Shown here piece by piece: positions 46,224 through 54,592 of a stretch of DNA of 64,000 bases. The number at the start of each line of letters is the position of its first letter. The stretch's first letter is position 1. The notes beneath the pieces were generated by a model. It made no database searches. It was not told the DNA's origin and saw only the letters and a list, made by a program, of their open reading frames with translations. Position numbers and translations under genes: made by a program. Source of the stretch: SZUA-100 sp965248135 (GTDB lineage Bacteria; Pseudomonadota; Alphaproteobacteria; Rhizobiales; Rhizobiaceae); contig CBDFIN010000011.1 in NCBI GenBank assembly GCA_965248135.1, positions 372,001 to 436,000 on the forward strand. The letters are read 5' to 3'.

Positions 46224-46649
46224 CGGCCTTTGATATTGGCCAGTTTCGGCGTGTGCCTGAACGGCTAGCTGGCCGGCGCGGCGAGATTCAGATGGTACTA
46301 TTTCACGGCAATCGCTTGAAAGAAAGTTTATCCGCATGGCGCCCGGATGGAGGGATTTTTTCAAAGAAAAATCTCGGGAATTCGGGTCAGCCTTGAGCAT
46401 TGCTCATGTGAGGACGGTGATTGAGGCGCAAAAAGCGCCGCAAAGAACCGCCCGCAGCGGAGCAAACTAACAAAATACGTGCAAATCGCTTTCAAGCGAT
46501 TGCCGTGGGCACTATTTGATCATCTTTGCGTATTTAACACCGCTGGTGTCCAATTGCCTGTTGCTTGCTTTGGCAGTATCGGGCAAAAAACTATAGTTGG
46601 GGACAATTTGATTCTGCTTCACGGCAGAATGTGTGCGGGAGAAAATTCA
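46224..46649. other. Intergenic region before the lytic transglycosylase, with an inverted-repeat unit
   Basis: 426 bases without a convincing gene. The main feature is the 204-base unit bounded by 19-bp inverted repeats (separate entry). Within it are the hairpins GAGCATTGCTC (46395-46405) and GGCGCAAAAAGCGCC (46425-46439). The frame that runs from 46479 into the transglycosylase gene is open but lacks features before its signal peptide. Confidence 0.45.
46304..46507. repeat. Unit bounded by perfect 19-bp inverted repeats
   Basis: CACGGCAATCGCTTGAAAG at 46304-46322 is repeated exactly, inverted, at 46489-46507, enclosing 166 bases. The right arm itself contains AATCGCTTTCAAGCGATT, a near-perfect small palindrome. 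The size and inverted ends suit a MITE-like element or the folded scaffold of an RNA. No target duplication is evident at the borders. Confidence 0.7.
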
Positions 46650-47459
46650 ATGAACTTCAAGACGCCACCTCTATTGGCACTGTTTCTGTCAATTGTTTTG
46701 TTTTCAAGTCAGGCCTTTGCGCTAAGCTGCGGCAACTCGGGTGCCGGGTTTGGCAAGTGGCTAAATGAATACAAACGATATGCCTCATCTGTCGGTATCA
46801 ACAAGAAAACCTTGAATGCCGGCCTTAAAGGCGTGTCATACGACAAGAAAATAATTCGAATTGACCGCAATCAGAAATCTTTCAAAATGAGTTTTGCCAA
46901 ATTTTACAAGGTTCGGGCTGCCGGCATCGTCAAAAGGGCGAAAGGGAAACTAAAAACCCATCGCAAACTCCTGGCTCGGGTCGAAAAAAGATATGGCGTG
47001 GCCAAGGAGGTCATCGTGTCGATTTGGGGCCTGGAGACTAACTTCGGTGGCTTTTCCGGCAACTCCTCCATTGTCCGTTCGCTAGCGACACTGGCCTTTG
47101 ATTGCAGACGTGGTCCGTTTTTCACCAACGAACTGACTGCAGCACTCAAAATAATCCAGCGCGGCGATATTCCGGCATCTAAAATGAAGGGCGGCCCCTT
47201 TGGTGAAATTGGCCAGACCCAGTTTCTGGCTACCAGCTTTATCAAATTTGCCGTCGATGGCGATGGCAATGGCCGGCGCGATCTCATCCGCAGTAAACCT
47301 GATGTCTTGGCCTCAACGGCAAATTTCCTGCGCGCCCACGGCTGGAAACGTGGTGGCAAGTGGGACCCGGGCACAGCGAATTATAATGTCCTCAAACAGT
47401 GGAACAGAGCTGGCGTTTATCAAAAAACCATCGCCAAAATGGCCAACGCCATTCGATAG
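46650..47459 (+). CDS. Lytic murein transglycosylase (MltB/SLT-like)
   Basis: Cleaves peptidoglycan glycan strands. The 269-residue product has a signal peptide (PPLLALFLSIVLFSSQAFAL), catalytic Glu129 in IWGLETNFGGF, and the MltB-type FGEIGQTQFLATSF and FLRAHGWKRGGKWDPG. This is the short form without a C-terminal peptidoglycan-binding domain. The ATG at 46650 follows GGGAG; the frame is open for 57 codons upstream without signal-peptide character. Confidence 0.9.
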   Translation: MNFKTPPLLALFLSIVLFSSQAFALSCGNSGAGFGKWLNEYKRYASSVGINKKTLNAGLKGVSYDKKIIRIDRNQKSFKMSFAKFYKVRAAGIVKRAKGKLKTHRKLLARVEKRYGVAKEVIVSIWGLETNFGGFSGNSSIVRSLATLAFDCRRGPFFTNELTAALKIIQRGDIPASKMKGGPFGEIGQTQFLATSFIKFAVDGDGNGRRDLIRSKPDVLASTANFLRAHGWKRGGKWDPGTANYNVLKQWNRAGVYQKTIAKMANAIR

Positions 47460-47737
47460 CTTTGTCCGATTTTTTGTTTTCGGCTTGTAAAAACCGAAAG
47501 CTTGGGCTTCACCGGTCGACGGTATTTTCTTTGCGATGGGCAAAGCCATGTTGGAATGAAGGATGGCTGGGAGACGATTTCGATGAAAAAGTCGATCAGC
47601 GAAATTTAGGTCGAGAAACCAAGAAACCAATTTCATAAGCAAGCGGTATCCAAAATTCCAATTTGGTACCGCGCCCACCTTGAAATCAAATGAAACTCAC
47701 ACATATTTTGTGATTGCATTCGAGAACCGTGTCATCT

Positions 47738-47896
47738 CTACAGCGACCCTTTGATGAACCGCAGATATTTTGATTTTTTTGCAGTTCTTGTTGTATTGAC
47801 CATCCGCAGCATTAAATTCACACCGTAAGCCCAAAACACAATATCTTCGTCGGGTGTTGGAAAGTACCAATATTTTGATCTTTGCATAAATTTCAT
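47738..47896 (-). CDS. Putative small protein of 52 residues downstream of the broken lipoprotein gene
   Basis: The frame starts MKFMQRSKYWYFPTPDEDIV, with GGAGG just before the first ATG and nine bases before the second (47887). The rest is VFWAYGVNLMLRM followed by a basic tail, KSKYLRFIKGSL. Composition is protein-like. It lies 19 bases after the lipoprotein stop on the same strand, so it could be a second cistron. No family recognised. Confidence 0.4.
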   Translation of the reverse strand: MKFMQRSKYWYFPTPDEDIVFWAYGVNLMLRMVNTTRTAKKSKYLRFIKGSL

Positions 47897-48116
47897 CCTC
47901 CGTATTGATTACATTCAGCGAGCAGAACGAATTTCTGAGCCTATTTGAGCTGCCAGAAAGGCATCGGCTGCAGAACCGGACAAACCCGTTTTGCTTTCAT
48001 CGGCTGGACCAAAGGTCATTACAACAGAATGAGATCGGGTGCGACTTGCCCCTGCCGAAAGTGTGATGGCACTAATTGAATTGGCAATCGCAGGCCACGT
48101 CGCGTTGCCAGCTAAA

Positions 48117-48194
48117 CTAGTGGTTCTGTACCAACATTTGCATCCGCCAGCGGCTCGTACTTATGGCAAATGTTGGAATCATAAGAACCACTAG
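48117..48194. repeat. Palindromic repeat, CTAG-ended, type A copy 1
   Basis: Arms CTAGTGGTTCTGTACCAACA (continuing TTTGC) at 48117-48141 and its near-complement at 48166-48194, ending AGAACCACTAG, with a 24-base loop. The same unit in inverted orientation occurs at 48645-48721. Between this unit and the next (48209-48285) is a 14-base AT-rich linker, AATTCAATAAGTTG, bracketed by CTAG on both sides. Confidence 0.9.
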
Positions 48195-48208
48195 AATTCA
48201 ATAAGTTG

Positions 48209-48285
48209 CTAGTGGTCTTTGTGGCCAAAACGCTTGAAAAAGAACGTGCTGAAAAGGGATTCAAGCGTTTCGGCCAGACCACTAG
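48209..48285. repeat. Palindromic repeat, CTAG-ended, type B
   Basis: Arms begin CTAGTGGTC and share GGCC and AAACGCTTGAA, pairing 48209-48237 with 48259-48285 around a 21-base loop. It has the same CTAGTGG ends as the type A units but a different interior. Together with type A copy 1 it makes a 169-base insertion (48117-48285) in the lipoprotein gene. Confidence 0.88.
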
Positions 48286-48644
48286 TATGGCATTTGGGCT
48301 TGGGCGGGTTATCGATGGAAGTCGAACACCAATGCCTGGTGTAAGAACCGAGTTCTCGACGATCTCTAAATCAAGGAAAACTTCAACGCCCCAGCCTTCA
48401 ATCCAAGGCGCACTGCGAATCCCTTGATTGAGCGCTGCAACACGCTTGTCAGCATCAATCACGTCCACAGTCGCACGGCGCAACTCGCATTCAATGCTCT
48501 GAGTTATGCCGCGAACCAAGTTAATCCCGTCCGTTGCAGATAAGGGAAACTCCTTGTGGAATGAATTTGACATTTGGTACCCACTTGCAGCTTCATTCAT
48601 TTTCAAATGCCAAATTCAAAAATTCCACTAGATTCAACAACTTG

Positions 48645-48721
48645 CTAGAGGTTCTTTTGATTCCAACATTTGCAAATATGGGTGCTGCAACGGGATGCAA
48701 ATGTTGGTACAGAACCACTAG
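48645..48721. repeat. Palindromic repeat, CTAG-ended, type A copy 2 (inverted)
   Basis: Arms 48645-48673 and 48697-48721. Its reverse complement matches copy 1 at both arms (CTAGTGGTTCTGTACCAACA and GCAAATGTTGGAATCA), while the loops differ. It places a TAG stop directly after codon 23 of the lipoprotein gene. A CTAG-bounded linker similar to that of copy 1, but flipped, lies next to it (about 48628-48644). Confidence 0.88.
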
Positions 48722-49088
48722 AAGTTCGGAACGTATGTCCCGCAGCCGGACAATAAAAACGATAACGCAAAAGCACTTACCATTCTCATGGATTTACCTC
48801 ACCTAAACATATAATTCACCTAAGCGTAATTTGGGAAAACAGTATAATCGATATGAATATTATAATTTAGTTGACATGACGTTCGATTTAACAAGAAATT
48901 CTGATGATTATCACTGCACACATTTAGCCCGCACCGCATCCAGACTCGACGAAAGGAGACATTGAGTAAAGGCTTAAACACCGAATCAAAAGTGTTCGAA
49001 ATTGTTTGCATCACAACCACCAAGGCTTCGAGACAGGCTCACTCCTCTGCAACTCATACCAACTATAGCCAAGCGACACTGTTTTGAT

Positions 49089-49613
49089 TCAAATATTGAA
49101 GTCCTTGAACAGTGTTTCGATATCGCATTTGTGTTTTCGTCTGATGGCCTTTGCCTGTGCCCATTTATGCTCGATCGGGTTGAGGTCTGGAGAATATGGC
49201 GGTAGATATTCGAGTGTGTGTCCGGCATCCTTGATAGCCTCCTTCATGTCCTGGCGCTTGTGAAAACTTGCATTGTCCATAACAACAACAGCACCGGGAG
49301 GCAGCTTTGGAATGAGATCGCCTGTCAGCCAGCCATGGAAGACATCGCTGTCGATATTGCATGGAAACAGGCAGGTTGTCAGCAAGGTGCCGCCCAACAA
49401 CGCCCCGATGACGTTTGTCCTTCCCCGCGCATGCCAGTCATGAACGCCAAAACAGCGCAGGCCCTTGGCCGCATAGCCATGGGTGCGGGGCATATCATGG
49501 GCAAAGCCTGATTCATCAATATAGACGATGGGCTTGCCGGTTTTTTCATGCCCGCTAATCGTTTCCTGGAAGGCTGTACGCCTGGTCGCGTCCGCCTTCG
49601 GATGGCGAAACGC
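49089..49613 (-). CDS. IS630 transposase, catalytic part (orfB frame)
   Basis: DDE transposase core read from just after the A7 run. The triad is visible: Asp in VYIDESGFAHD, Asp in VVVMDNASFHKR and Glu in SPDLNPIEHKWAQAK. An internal Met (MPRTHGYAAKG) begins the longest start-to-stop frame at 49493, but the first Asp lies upstream of it, so the active protein must be made by frameshifting from orfA. The coordinates give the frame from the shift point. Confidence 0.9.
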   Translation of the reverse strand, partial: AFRHPKADATRRTAFQETISGHEKTGKPIVYIDESGFAHDMPRTHGYAAKGLRCFGVHDWHARGRTNVIGALLGGTLLTTCLFPCNIDSDVFHGWLTGDLIPKLPPGAVVVMDNASFHKRQDMKEAIKDAGHTLEYLPPYSPDLNPIEHKWAQAKAIRRKHKCDIETLFKDFNI

Positions 49614-49911
49614 TTTTTTTATATGTCACCCCCAACTTGCGCAACGCCTGCCAGATTGCCTTAGGTGAAACATCAAAACGCACCGCACGTTCATACTGAT
49701 AGGCATCGGGAAATTCCGCCACATCGCGGGCCAGTGCAGCCATGTCAATCTTGCGCATGCGGGGCTTGGATTGATCCGGCTCAAGCCGATTGGCCCAGCG
49801 AACAACCGAGGCAACCCCAACGCTAAACCGAAGTGCCGTTTGTTTAAATGTCAGCCCTTCCTTGTCTCGAACCTTAAGAACATGTTTGCGGAATTTAACA
49901 GGATAAGTCAT
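49555..49911 (-). CDS. IS630 transposase, DNA-binding part (orfA frame)
   Basis: Begins MTYPVKFRKHVLKVRDKEGL and contains a helix-turn-helix (TFKQTALRFSVGVASVVRWA) of the IS630/Tc1 type. The frame passes the shift point and ends after GGRDQAYSLPGND. At 49614-49620 there is a run of seven T on the plus strand (seven A in the message), TATAAAAAAAGCG; skipping one base there joins orfA to orfB. +1 frameshifting has been described for relatives such as ISRm2011-2. Confidence 0.88.
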   Translation of the reverse strand: MTYPVKFRKHVLKVRDKEGLTFKQTALRFSVGVASVVRWANRLEPDQSKPRMRKIDMAALARDVAEFPDAYQYERAVRFDVSPKAIWQALRKLGVTYKKSVSPSEGGRDQAYSLPGND

Positions 49912-49969
49912 GCACAAAACTATAATCAAAATTATGTCGCTTGGCTATACAACAAAGATCAACCTATGC

Positions 49970-50060
49970 CATCGTCATCCGCCGATTTGGTCGGCGGAGC
50001 TTGAGCAGAACAATCGGGACTTGTGGCTCAAGGTTGGCCGGTCAAGCCGGCCAATGACGC
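49970..50060. repeat. Intergenic double-hairpin repeat
   Basis: Two hairpins close together: TCCGCCGA/TCGGCGGA (49978-49998) and TTGGCCGG/CCGGCCAA (about 50034-50054), bracketed by CGTCAT (49973-49978) and ATGACG (50053-50058). The form matches the alphaproteobacterial intergenic palindromes of the CGTCAT...ATGACG type. It lies 20 bases outside the IS630 element. Confidence 0.65.
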
Positions 50061-50204
50061 TCGGTCTTTTGGTTAATTGAGATCAACTGCGTGTGGTATC
50101 AACCAGCACATTTCCCTGAAGTTCAAAAACAATTGCCAGATGACGCATTGATATGTTTTGCGGTTTCAACATAAATTGCGGAATCAATTTCTAAGGCTAC
50201 CGAA

Positions 50205-51059
50205 ATGTCCAAAATCATCCTTGGGTTCACACATGTTTTGGCGGTATTTGCCGCCCTGTTGGCATCGGGCCAAACGCTTTATGCTCAGGAAATCTTTATC
50301 CCGCGTTTTTGGGATGCCAGGGAAAACATCGCCAAGACCGGCATGGAAAAAATAAAGAGCCTGAAGTTCATCACCACGACCGATTTTCCGCCCTTCAACT
50401 TCATTGGGCCGAACAATATGATCGCTGGCTTTCATGTTGATCTGGCGAGAGCGATTTGTGCCGAACTTGACATCAAGGCTGAATGCCTGATCCAGGCTGT
50501 GCCCTGGAAGGAGCAGGTAACGACGCTTTTTGAGGAGAAAAACGCCGCCATTCTTTCCGGTCTGGCAATCAGCGCCAAAACCCGGCAACGGCTTTCCTTC
50601 ACGCGGCCCTATTTAATGATCCCGGGGCGGTTTATTGCCGTGAAAAAGGAAAATGCAAAAGAGCCGCTGCATCGCACCATTGCCGGAAAAACCATCGGGG
50701 TTATTGATCACACCGCTCACCAGGCTTTTTTGCAGACGAATTTCGGTGCGCTGCAATTGCGCAGCTTTCTTGATCATACATCGGCCTTTACCGCACTGCG
50801 TGAGGGCAAGATCGACGGCTATTTTTCTGATGCAGTCACCCTGGCCAACTGGCTTCATTCGGAAAAATCGGGTGCCTGTTGCCAATTTATCGGTGGCGCC
50901 TATCTGTCACAAAAATATTTTGGCCATGGTCTGGCAATCGCGGTCGACAAGGACAACGAATTATTGTTGCGCGCGCTCAACAGCACGCTTCGCTCCCTTA
51001 GCGACAAGGGGACGATATCTGAAATTTACCTGCGTTATTTCCCAATCGGGCTGTTCTAA
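50205..51059 (+). CDS. Periplasmic amino-acid-type solute-binding protein (SBP_bac_3)
   Basis: Secreted binding protein of 284 residues. The signal peptide is MSKIILGFTHVLAVFAALLA with cleavage near TLYAQE. The family 3 pattern is FITTTDFPPFNFIGPNNMIA then GFHVDLARAICAEL, and the C-terminal repeat includes LREGKIDGYFSDAVTLANWL. No permease or ATPase gene is next to it; the following gene is on the other strand. It could be an orphan binding protein for an amino acid or related compound. Confidence 0.88.
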   Translation: MSKIILGFTHVLAVFAALLASGQTLYAQEIFIPRFWDARENIAKTGMEKIKSLKFITTTDFPPFNFIGPNNMIAGFHVDLARAICAELDIKAECLIQAVPWKEQVTTLFEEKNAAILSGLAISAKTRQRLSFTRPYLMIPGRFIAVKKENAKEPLHRTIAGKTIGVIDHTAHQAFLQTNFGALQLRSFLDHTSAFTALREGKIDGYFSDAVTLANWLHSEKSGACCQFIGGAYLSQKYFGHGLAIAVDKDNELLLRALNSTLRSLSDKGTISEIYLRYFPIGLF

Positions 51060-51075
51060 AATTTCGCAGCCAAAA

Positions 51076-51489
51076 TCAGGTTTGCAAAGTCTGGTGACGG
51101 GCCCGTGCGCCCCGTTCGATTGCCGCTGCAATCAACCGGTCCAGCCCCAACCGGTCGCGCAACAATTGCAACAGCCGCAGTTCTTCCTGTTCGATATGCA
51201 AATCAACAGCCGCCACTTCCACCGCAAGCGCATAGGCTGTTTCGCGCAAACTCGCCGGCAGTTCGGCCGCGATGCCCAAAATCGTCTCGAGACTTTCTTC
51301 ATTATGCAGCAGATCGGTACAGGTTTGAAACACACCGGTTAGCCGGTTTTCATCAAAACCCTTGAAGATCGGCAAGGTTTTGACGATATCGCCGATGCGC
51401 GACATTTCGCGGTTGCGCATTTTGCGATCAACAACCGACATCGTCACCATGATGTATATTAGCGAATCGTGAAGCGGGATAGTGGGCAT
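51076..51489 (-). CDS. TerB-like (tellurite-resistance family) protein
   Basis: A 137-residue all-helical protein. MPTIPLHDSLIYIMVTMSVV begins the TerB fold with conserved acidic pairs DRKMRNREMSRIGD and VAAVDLHIEQEELRLLQLL that bind metal in TerB. AAGGGG lies before the ATG at 51489. It is a single gene without the other ter genes, and in Rhizobiales such stand-alone copies are common. A role in metal or stress response is inferred from the family only. Confidence 0.8.
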   Translation of the reverse strand: MPTIPLHDSLIYIMVTMSVVDRKMRNREMSRIGDIVKTLPIFKGFDENRLTGVFQTCTDLLHNEESLETILGIAAELPASLRETAYALAVEVAAVDLHIEQEELRLLQLLRDRLGLDRLIAAAIERGARARHQTLQT

Positions 51490-51653
51490 GAAATTTCCCC
51501 TTGTAATGTCTCGTCGGATTTGGAAAAAGTAAGACCTTCGCACCAAATGTTCAATTCACCCACTCATATAAGCCGATTGATGCGATGCCAATGGCTAGGC
51601 AAGAGATTTCAGCTCCAACCGCGCTGTTTTATACCGATTTGGAAACATCAACC

Positions 51654-53276
51654 ATGACCACCGCGACCCTGGATCAAACACCGCCGCCGCAAGAGCTGAA
51701 AAGCCTGGCCGAAAACTCCAAGGCCTGGCCGTTTGAAGAGGCGCGTAAAATTGTCAAACGTTATGAGGCCAGGGGATATCCTGCGGAGGTTCTGTTTGAA
51801 ACCGGCTATGGCCCATCCGGCCTGCCGCATATTGGCACCTTTGGCGAAGTTTCCCGTACTGCGATGGTGTTGCATGCGTTTCGGGTACTTACCGAAGACA
51901 AGATCGCTACCCGGCTTTTGTGTTTTTCCGACGATATGGACGGCTTTCGCAAGATCCCGGACAATGTGCCAAACAAGGAAATGCTGGCCGCCCATATGGG
52001 CAAGCCTCTTTCACGGGTGCCCGACCCATTCACCAACGAATATCCAAGTTTTGCCCATCACAACAATGCGCGCTTGCGCAAGTTTCTTGATCAGTTTGAA
52101 TTTGACTACGAATTCGCCTCCTCTACCGACTATTATCTGTCCGGCAGATTTGACGACATGCTGGTCAGGATGCTCGAAGTTTATGACGATGTTCTGGCGA
52201 TCATTCTGCCAACGCTGGGGCCCGAGAGACGCGCGACTTATTCGCCGTTTTTGCCCGTTTGCCAACGAACCGGCAAGGTTTTGCAGGTGCCGGTGATCGA
52301 GCATGATGCATTACGCGCGACAATCAAATATCTGGACCCGGAAACCGGCGAAACTGTCGAGACATCGGTAAAGGGCGGCGCGGTAAAATGTCAATGGAAG
52401 GCCGATTGGGCCCTGCGCTGGGCTGCTCTTGGGGTTGATTATGAGATGGCCGGCAAGGACCTGATTGAATCGGTCAAGCTGTCGTCGCGTATCTGCCACA
52501 CCCTTGGCAAGACGCCACCGGAGGGTTTTAATTACGAACTGTTTCTGGACGAAGACGGACAGAAAATCTCGAAGTCCATCGGCAATGGCCTGACCATTGA
52601 GGAATGGCTGCGCTATGCCTCGCCGGAAAGTCTGTCGCTGTTCATGTTTCAAAAACCAAGAACCGCCAAGCGGCTTTATTTCGACGTGATCCCGCGCCAT
52701 GTCGACGACTATTTCAAGCATCTTGAAGGCCTGCCAAAGCAGGAGCCGGCGCAGCGGCTGCAAAATCCGGTCTGGCACATTCATCGCGGCGATCCGCCGG
52801 ATGAAAGTATCCCGGTTTCTTTTGCCATGCTGCTCAATCTGGTCAGCGCATCAAACGCGCACGACAAAGAAGTGCTTTGGGGATTTATCTCCCGCTATGG
52901 GGAGGGCGCGTCAGCGAAAGATAATCCGAAACTCGATCAGCTTGTCGGCTACGCGATCCGTTATTTCGAGGATTTTGTCAAACCGACAAAAATATTCAGG
53001 CCGCCCAGCGATCAGGAACGTGCGGCACTTGAAGACCTTGCGACCCGGCTTGGAGAATTAACACCAAATTGTGATGGCGCAAGCATTCAGGATATTGTCT
53101 ATGCGGTCGGCAATGCCCATGAATTTTCCAACATGCGAGACTGGTTCGGCGCGCTTTACGAGGTTCTATTAGGACAGAAGCAAGGGCCGAGATTTGGCTC
53201 GTTTGTCGCCCTTTATGGCATCGATGAAACCATCCAGATGATCAATACGGCGCTTGATGGCAAGCAAGGTGCCTGA
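51654..53276 (+). CDS. lysS: Lysyl-tRNA synthetase, class I
   Basis: Class I LysRS of about 540 residues, the archaeal-type enzyme that replaces class II LysRS in many alphaproteobacteria. The HIGH motif is GPSGLPHIGTFGEVSRT, the KMSKS motif is QKISKSIGNGLTIEEW, and AVKCQWKADWALRWAALG is typical. The start MTTATLDQTPPPQ at 51654 is taken; an upstream ATG 23 codons earlier exists. It precedes moeA, separated by 41 bases. Confidence 0.96.
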   Translation: MTTATLDQTPPPQELKSLAENSKAWPFEEARKIVKRYEARGYPAEVLFETGYGPSGLPHIGTFGEVSRTAMVLHAFRVLTEDKIATRLLCFSDDMDGFRKIPDNVPNKEMLAAHMGKPLSRVPDPFTNEYPSFAHHNNARLRKFLDQFEFDYEFASSTDYYLSGRFDDMLVRMLEVYDDVLAIILPTLGPERRATYSPFLPVCQRTGKVLQVPVIEHDALRATIKYLDPETGETVETSVKGGAVKCQWKADWALRWAALGVDYEMAGKDLIESVKLSSRICHTLGKTPPEGFNYELFLDEDGQKISKSIGNGLTIEEWLRYASPESLSLFMFQKPRTAKRLYFDVIPRHVDDYFKHLEGLPKQEPAQRLQNPVWHIHRGDPPDESIPVSFAMLLNLVSASNAHDKEVLWGFISRYGEGASAKDNPKLDQLVGYAIRYFEDFVKPTKIFRPPSDQERAALEDLATRLGELTPNCDGASIQDIVYAVGNAHEFSNMRDWFGALYEVLLGQKQGPRFGSFVALYGIDETIQMINTALDGKQGA

Positions 53277-53317
53277 TTGACTGTGAACGGTTTCGTCAAC
53301 AAGTAAGGAAGAATTGA

Positions 53318-54592
53318 ATGTCATCTGCTGGCGTTGAAGCCAAGCCCGGCCCTGAAGGCGAGTGCTGTTTCACCGATAATCTTCTTTCCGTCGAGATGGC
53401 GGTGAAAAAGGGCGTGGCGCTCGCTAACGCTGTTGCGGGTAAAGAAACGGTAGATTTGTTCAAGGCACGAGGGCGGGTCTGTGTCGATGATTTCAAAGCA
53501 TCGCTGCCACTACCCAATTTTGATAATACCGCGATGGATGGCTATGCCATCAATACCGGCAAATTAATTGGCGAGGGTCCGTTCAGGCTGAAGATTACCG
53601 GCACGATGGCTGCCGGTGATGATGTTGCATTGCTTGCCGACGATGCAAATGATGGCGCTATCCGCATATTAACCGGGGCGCCGATTCCGACCGGTTTCGA
53701 TGCGGTTATCATGCAGGAAGTTTGCCGGCTTGAGGGAGAATTTGTCAGCTTCGACAAGCGCCCATTTACCGGCAGTCATATCCGACCCGGTGGCGAGGAC
53801 TGTATGCCCGGCGATTTGTTGATCGATGGGGGAACGATGCTGGCGCCCCGCCACATCGCCTTGCTCGCAGCCCAGGGATGCGGCAATGCCACCGTGCGCC
53901 GCAAGGTGCGTGTGGCTATTTTTTCCACCGGCTCGGAACTGAAAATCCCGGGAGAAACGCTCGCTGCCGGTCAGATTTACAATTCAAACCGCTATGTACT
54001 TGCAGGTCAGCTCGACCAGCCATTTGTCGAGATTGTGGATCTCGGCACTGTTGTCGATGATCCAGAGCTTTTGAAGGCGGCGATGGAAAAGGCCATTGCC
54101 GCGGCTGATCTGGTGATCACCACCGGTGGCGTTTCGGTCGGCGATGAGGACCATATGCCAAATATTGTCACCGACCTTGGTGGCGCGCTGCATGTGATAA
54201 AGGTCGCTATCAAACCGGGTAAGCCGGTGACCATCGGCACCATCGGTGACACACTTTTTCTCGGGCTTCCTGGCAACCCGGTCGCGGCCTATGTCAATCA
54301 GATGTTGATCGGCCAGGCGATTATCGACAAGCTTGCCGGGTTGGAACCAAAACCTGTGGCCGCTCAGCCGGCAATTGCCGGATTTTCCCGCAAGCGCGCT
54401 CCATCGCGCCAGGAATACGTGCCGGTGCGGATAGTCGGCCACAACGAATTTGGCGCACCGGTGCTGAAAGCACTGAAAAAGGCCGGTTCGGCCGCTTTGT
54501 TGCCCCTTGCTGGGTCCGACGGTTTTGCCGTGCTGAAGCTCGGCGTATCGGAAATTGGCGAAGGGGACACATTGTCCTTTATCCCGCATTAA
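53318..54592 (+). CDS. moeA: Molybdopterin molybdotransferase
   Basis: Inserts molybdate into molybdopterin. The 424-residue product has the MoeA motifs: LPNFDNTAMDGYAI, ITTGGVSVGDEDHM (molybdopterin-binding loop), FLGLPGNPVAAY, and the short domain IV at the end. It overlaps the 3' end of the HemY-like gene on the opposite strand by 14 bases. moaB (15.3 kb) and xdhAB (7-11 kb) are possible functional partners. Confidence 0.96.
   Translation: MSSAGVEAKPGPEGECCFTDNLLSVEMAVKKGVALANAVAGKETVDLFKARGRVCVDDFKASLPLPNFDNTAMDGYAINTGKLIGEGPFRLKITGTMAAGDDVALLADDANDGAIRILTGAPIPTGFDAVIMQEVCRLEGEFVSFDKRPFTGSHIRPGGEDCMPGDLLIDGGTMLAPRHIALLAAQGCGNATVRRKVRVAIFSTGSELKIPGETLAAGQIYNSNRYVLAGQLDQPFVEIVDLGTVVDDPELLKAAMEKAIAAADLVITTGGVSVGDEDHMPNIVTDLGGALHVIKVAIKPGKPVTIGTIGDTLFLGLPGNPVAAYVNQMLIGQAIIDKLAGLEPKPVAAQPAIAGFSRKRAPSRQEYVPVRIVGHNEFGAPVLKALKKAGSAALLPLAGSDGFAVLKLGVSEIGEGDTLSFIPH

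Larger units (their letters stand above)
47915..48789 (-). pseudogene. Lipoprotein gene interrupted by palindromic repeats
   Basis: Pieces of one gene can be read in order on the minus strand. First, 48789-48722: MRMVSAFALSFLLSGCGTYV, a lipoprotein signal with lipobox LSGC, preceded by GAGG seven bases upstream. It runs into TAG, which is part of the first palindrome. Second, about 48610-48290: KMNEAASGYQM, then CELRRATVDVIDADKRVA and GWGVEVFLDLEIVENSVL. Third, after a second palindromic insertion, 48115-47915: AGNATWPAIANSISAITLSA through AADAFLAAQIGSEIRSAR and a stop. The second and third pieces are in different frames. The middle and last parts resemble lipoprotein-like hypothetical proteins of Rhizobiales. 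The gene as it stands cannot make the full product. Confidence 0.7.
49066..49947 (-). mobile_element. IS630-family insertion sequence
   Basis: An 882-base element with terminal inverted repeats TAGCCAAGCGACA (49066-49078) and TGTCGCTTGGCTA (49935-49947), extending imperfectly to about 24 bases, and flanked on each side by TA, the duplicated target of this family. It encodes a two-frame transposase on the minus strand with a complete DDE triad, so it may be active. It sits between the broken lipoprotein gene and a solute-binding protein gene, in non-coding DNA. Confidence 0.93.

Noticed and set aside
47477..47499. Hairpin after the transglycosylase gene as a terminator
   Set aside because: The stem is only six pairs and the T-run precedes rather than follows it on either strand.
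48112..48606. Minus-strand 164-codon frame taken as an intact gene
   Set aside because: Its last third reads through two palindromic repeats, and its start is internal to a lipoprotein whose signal peptide lies before another repeat; it is a fragment of a broken gene.
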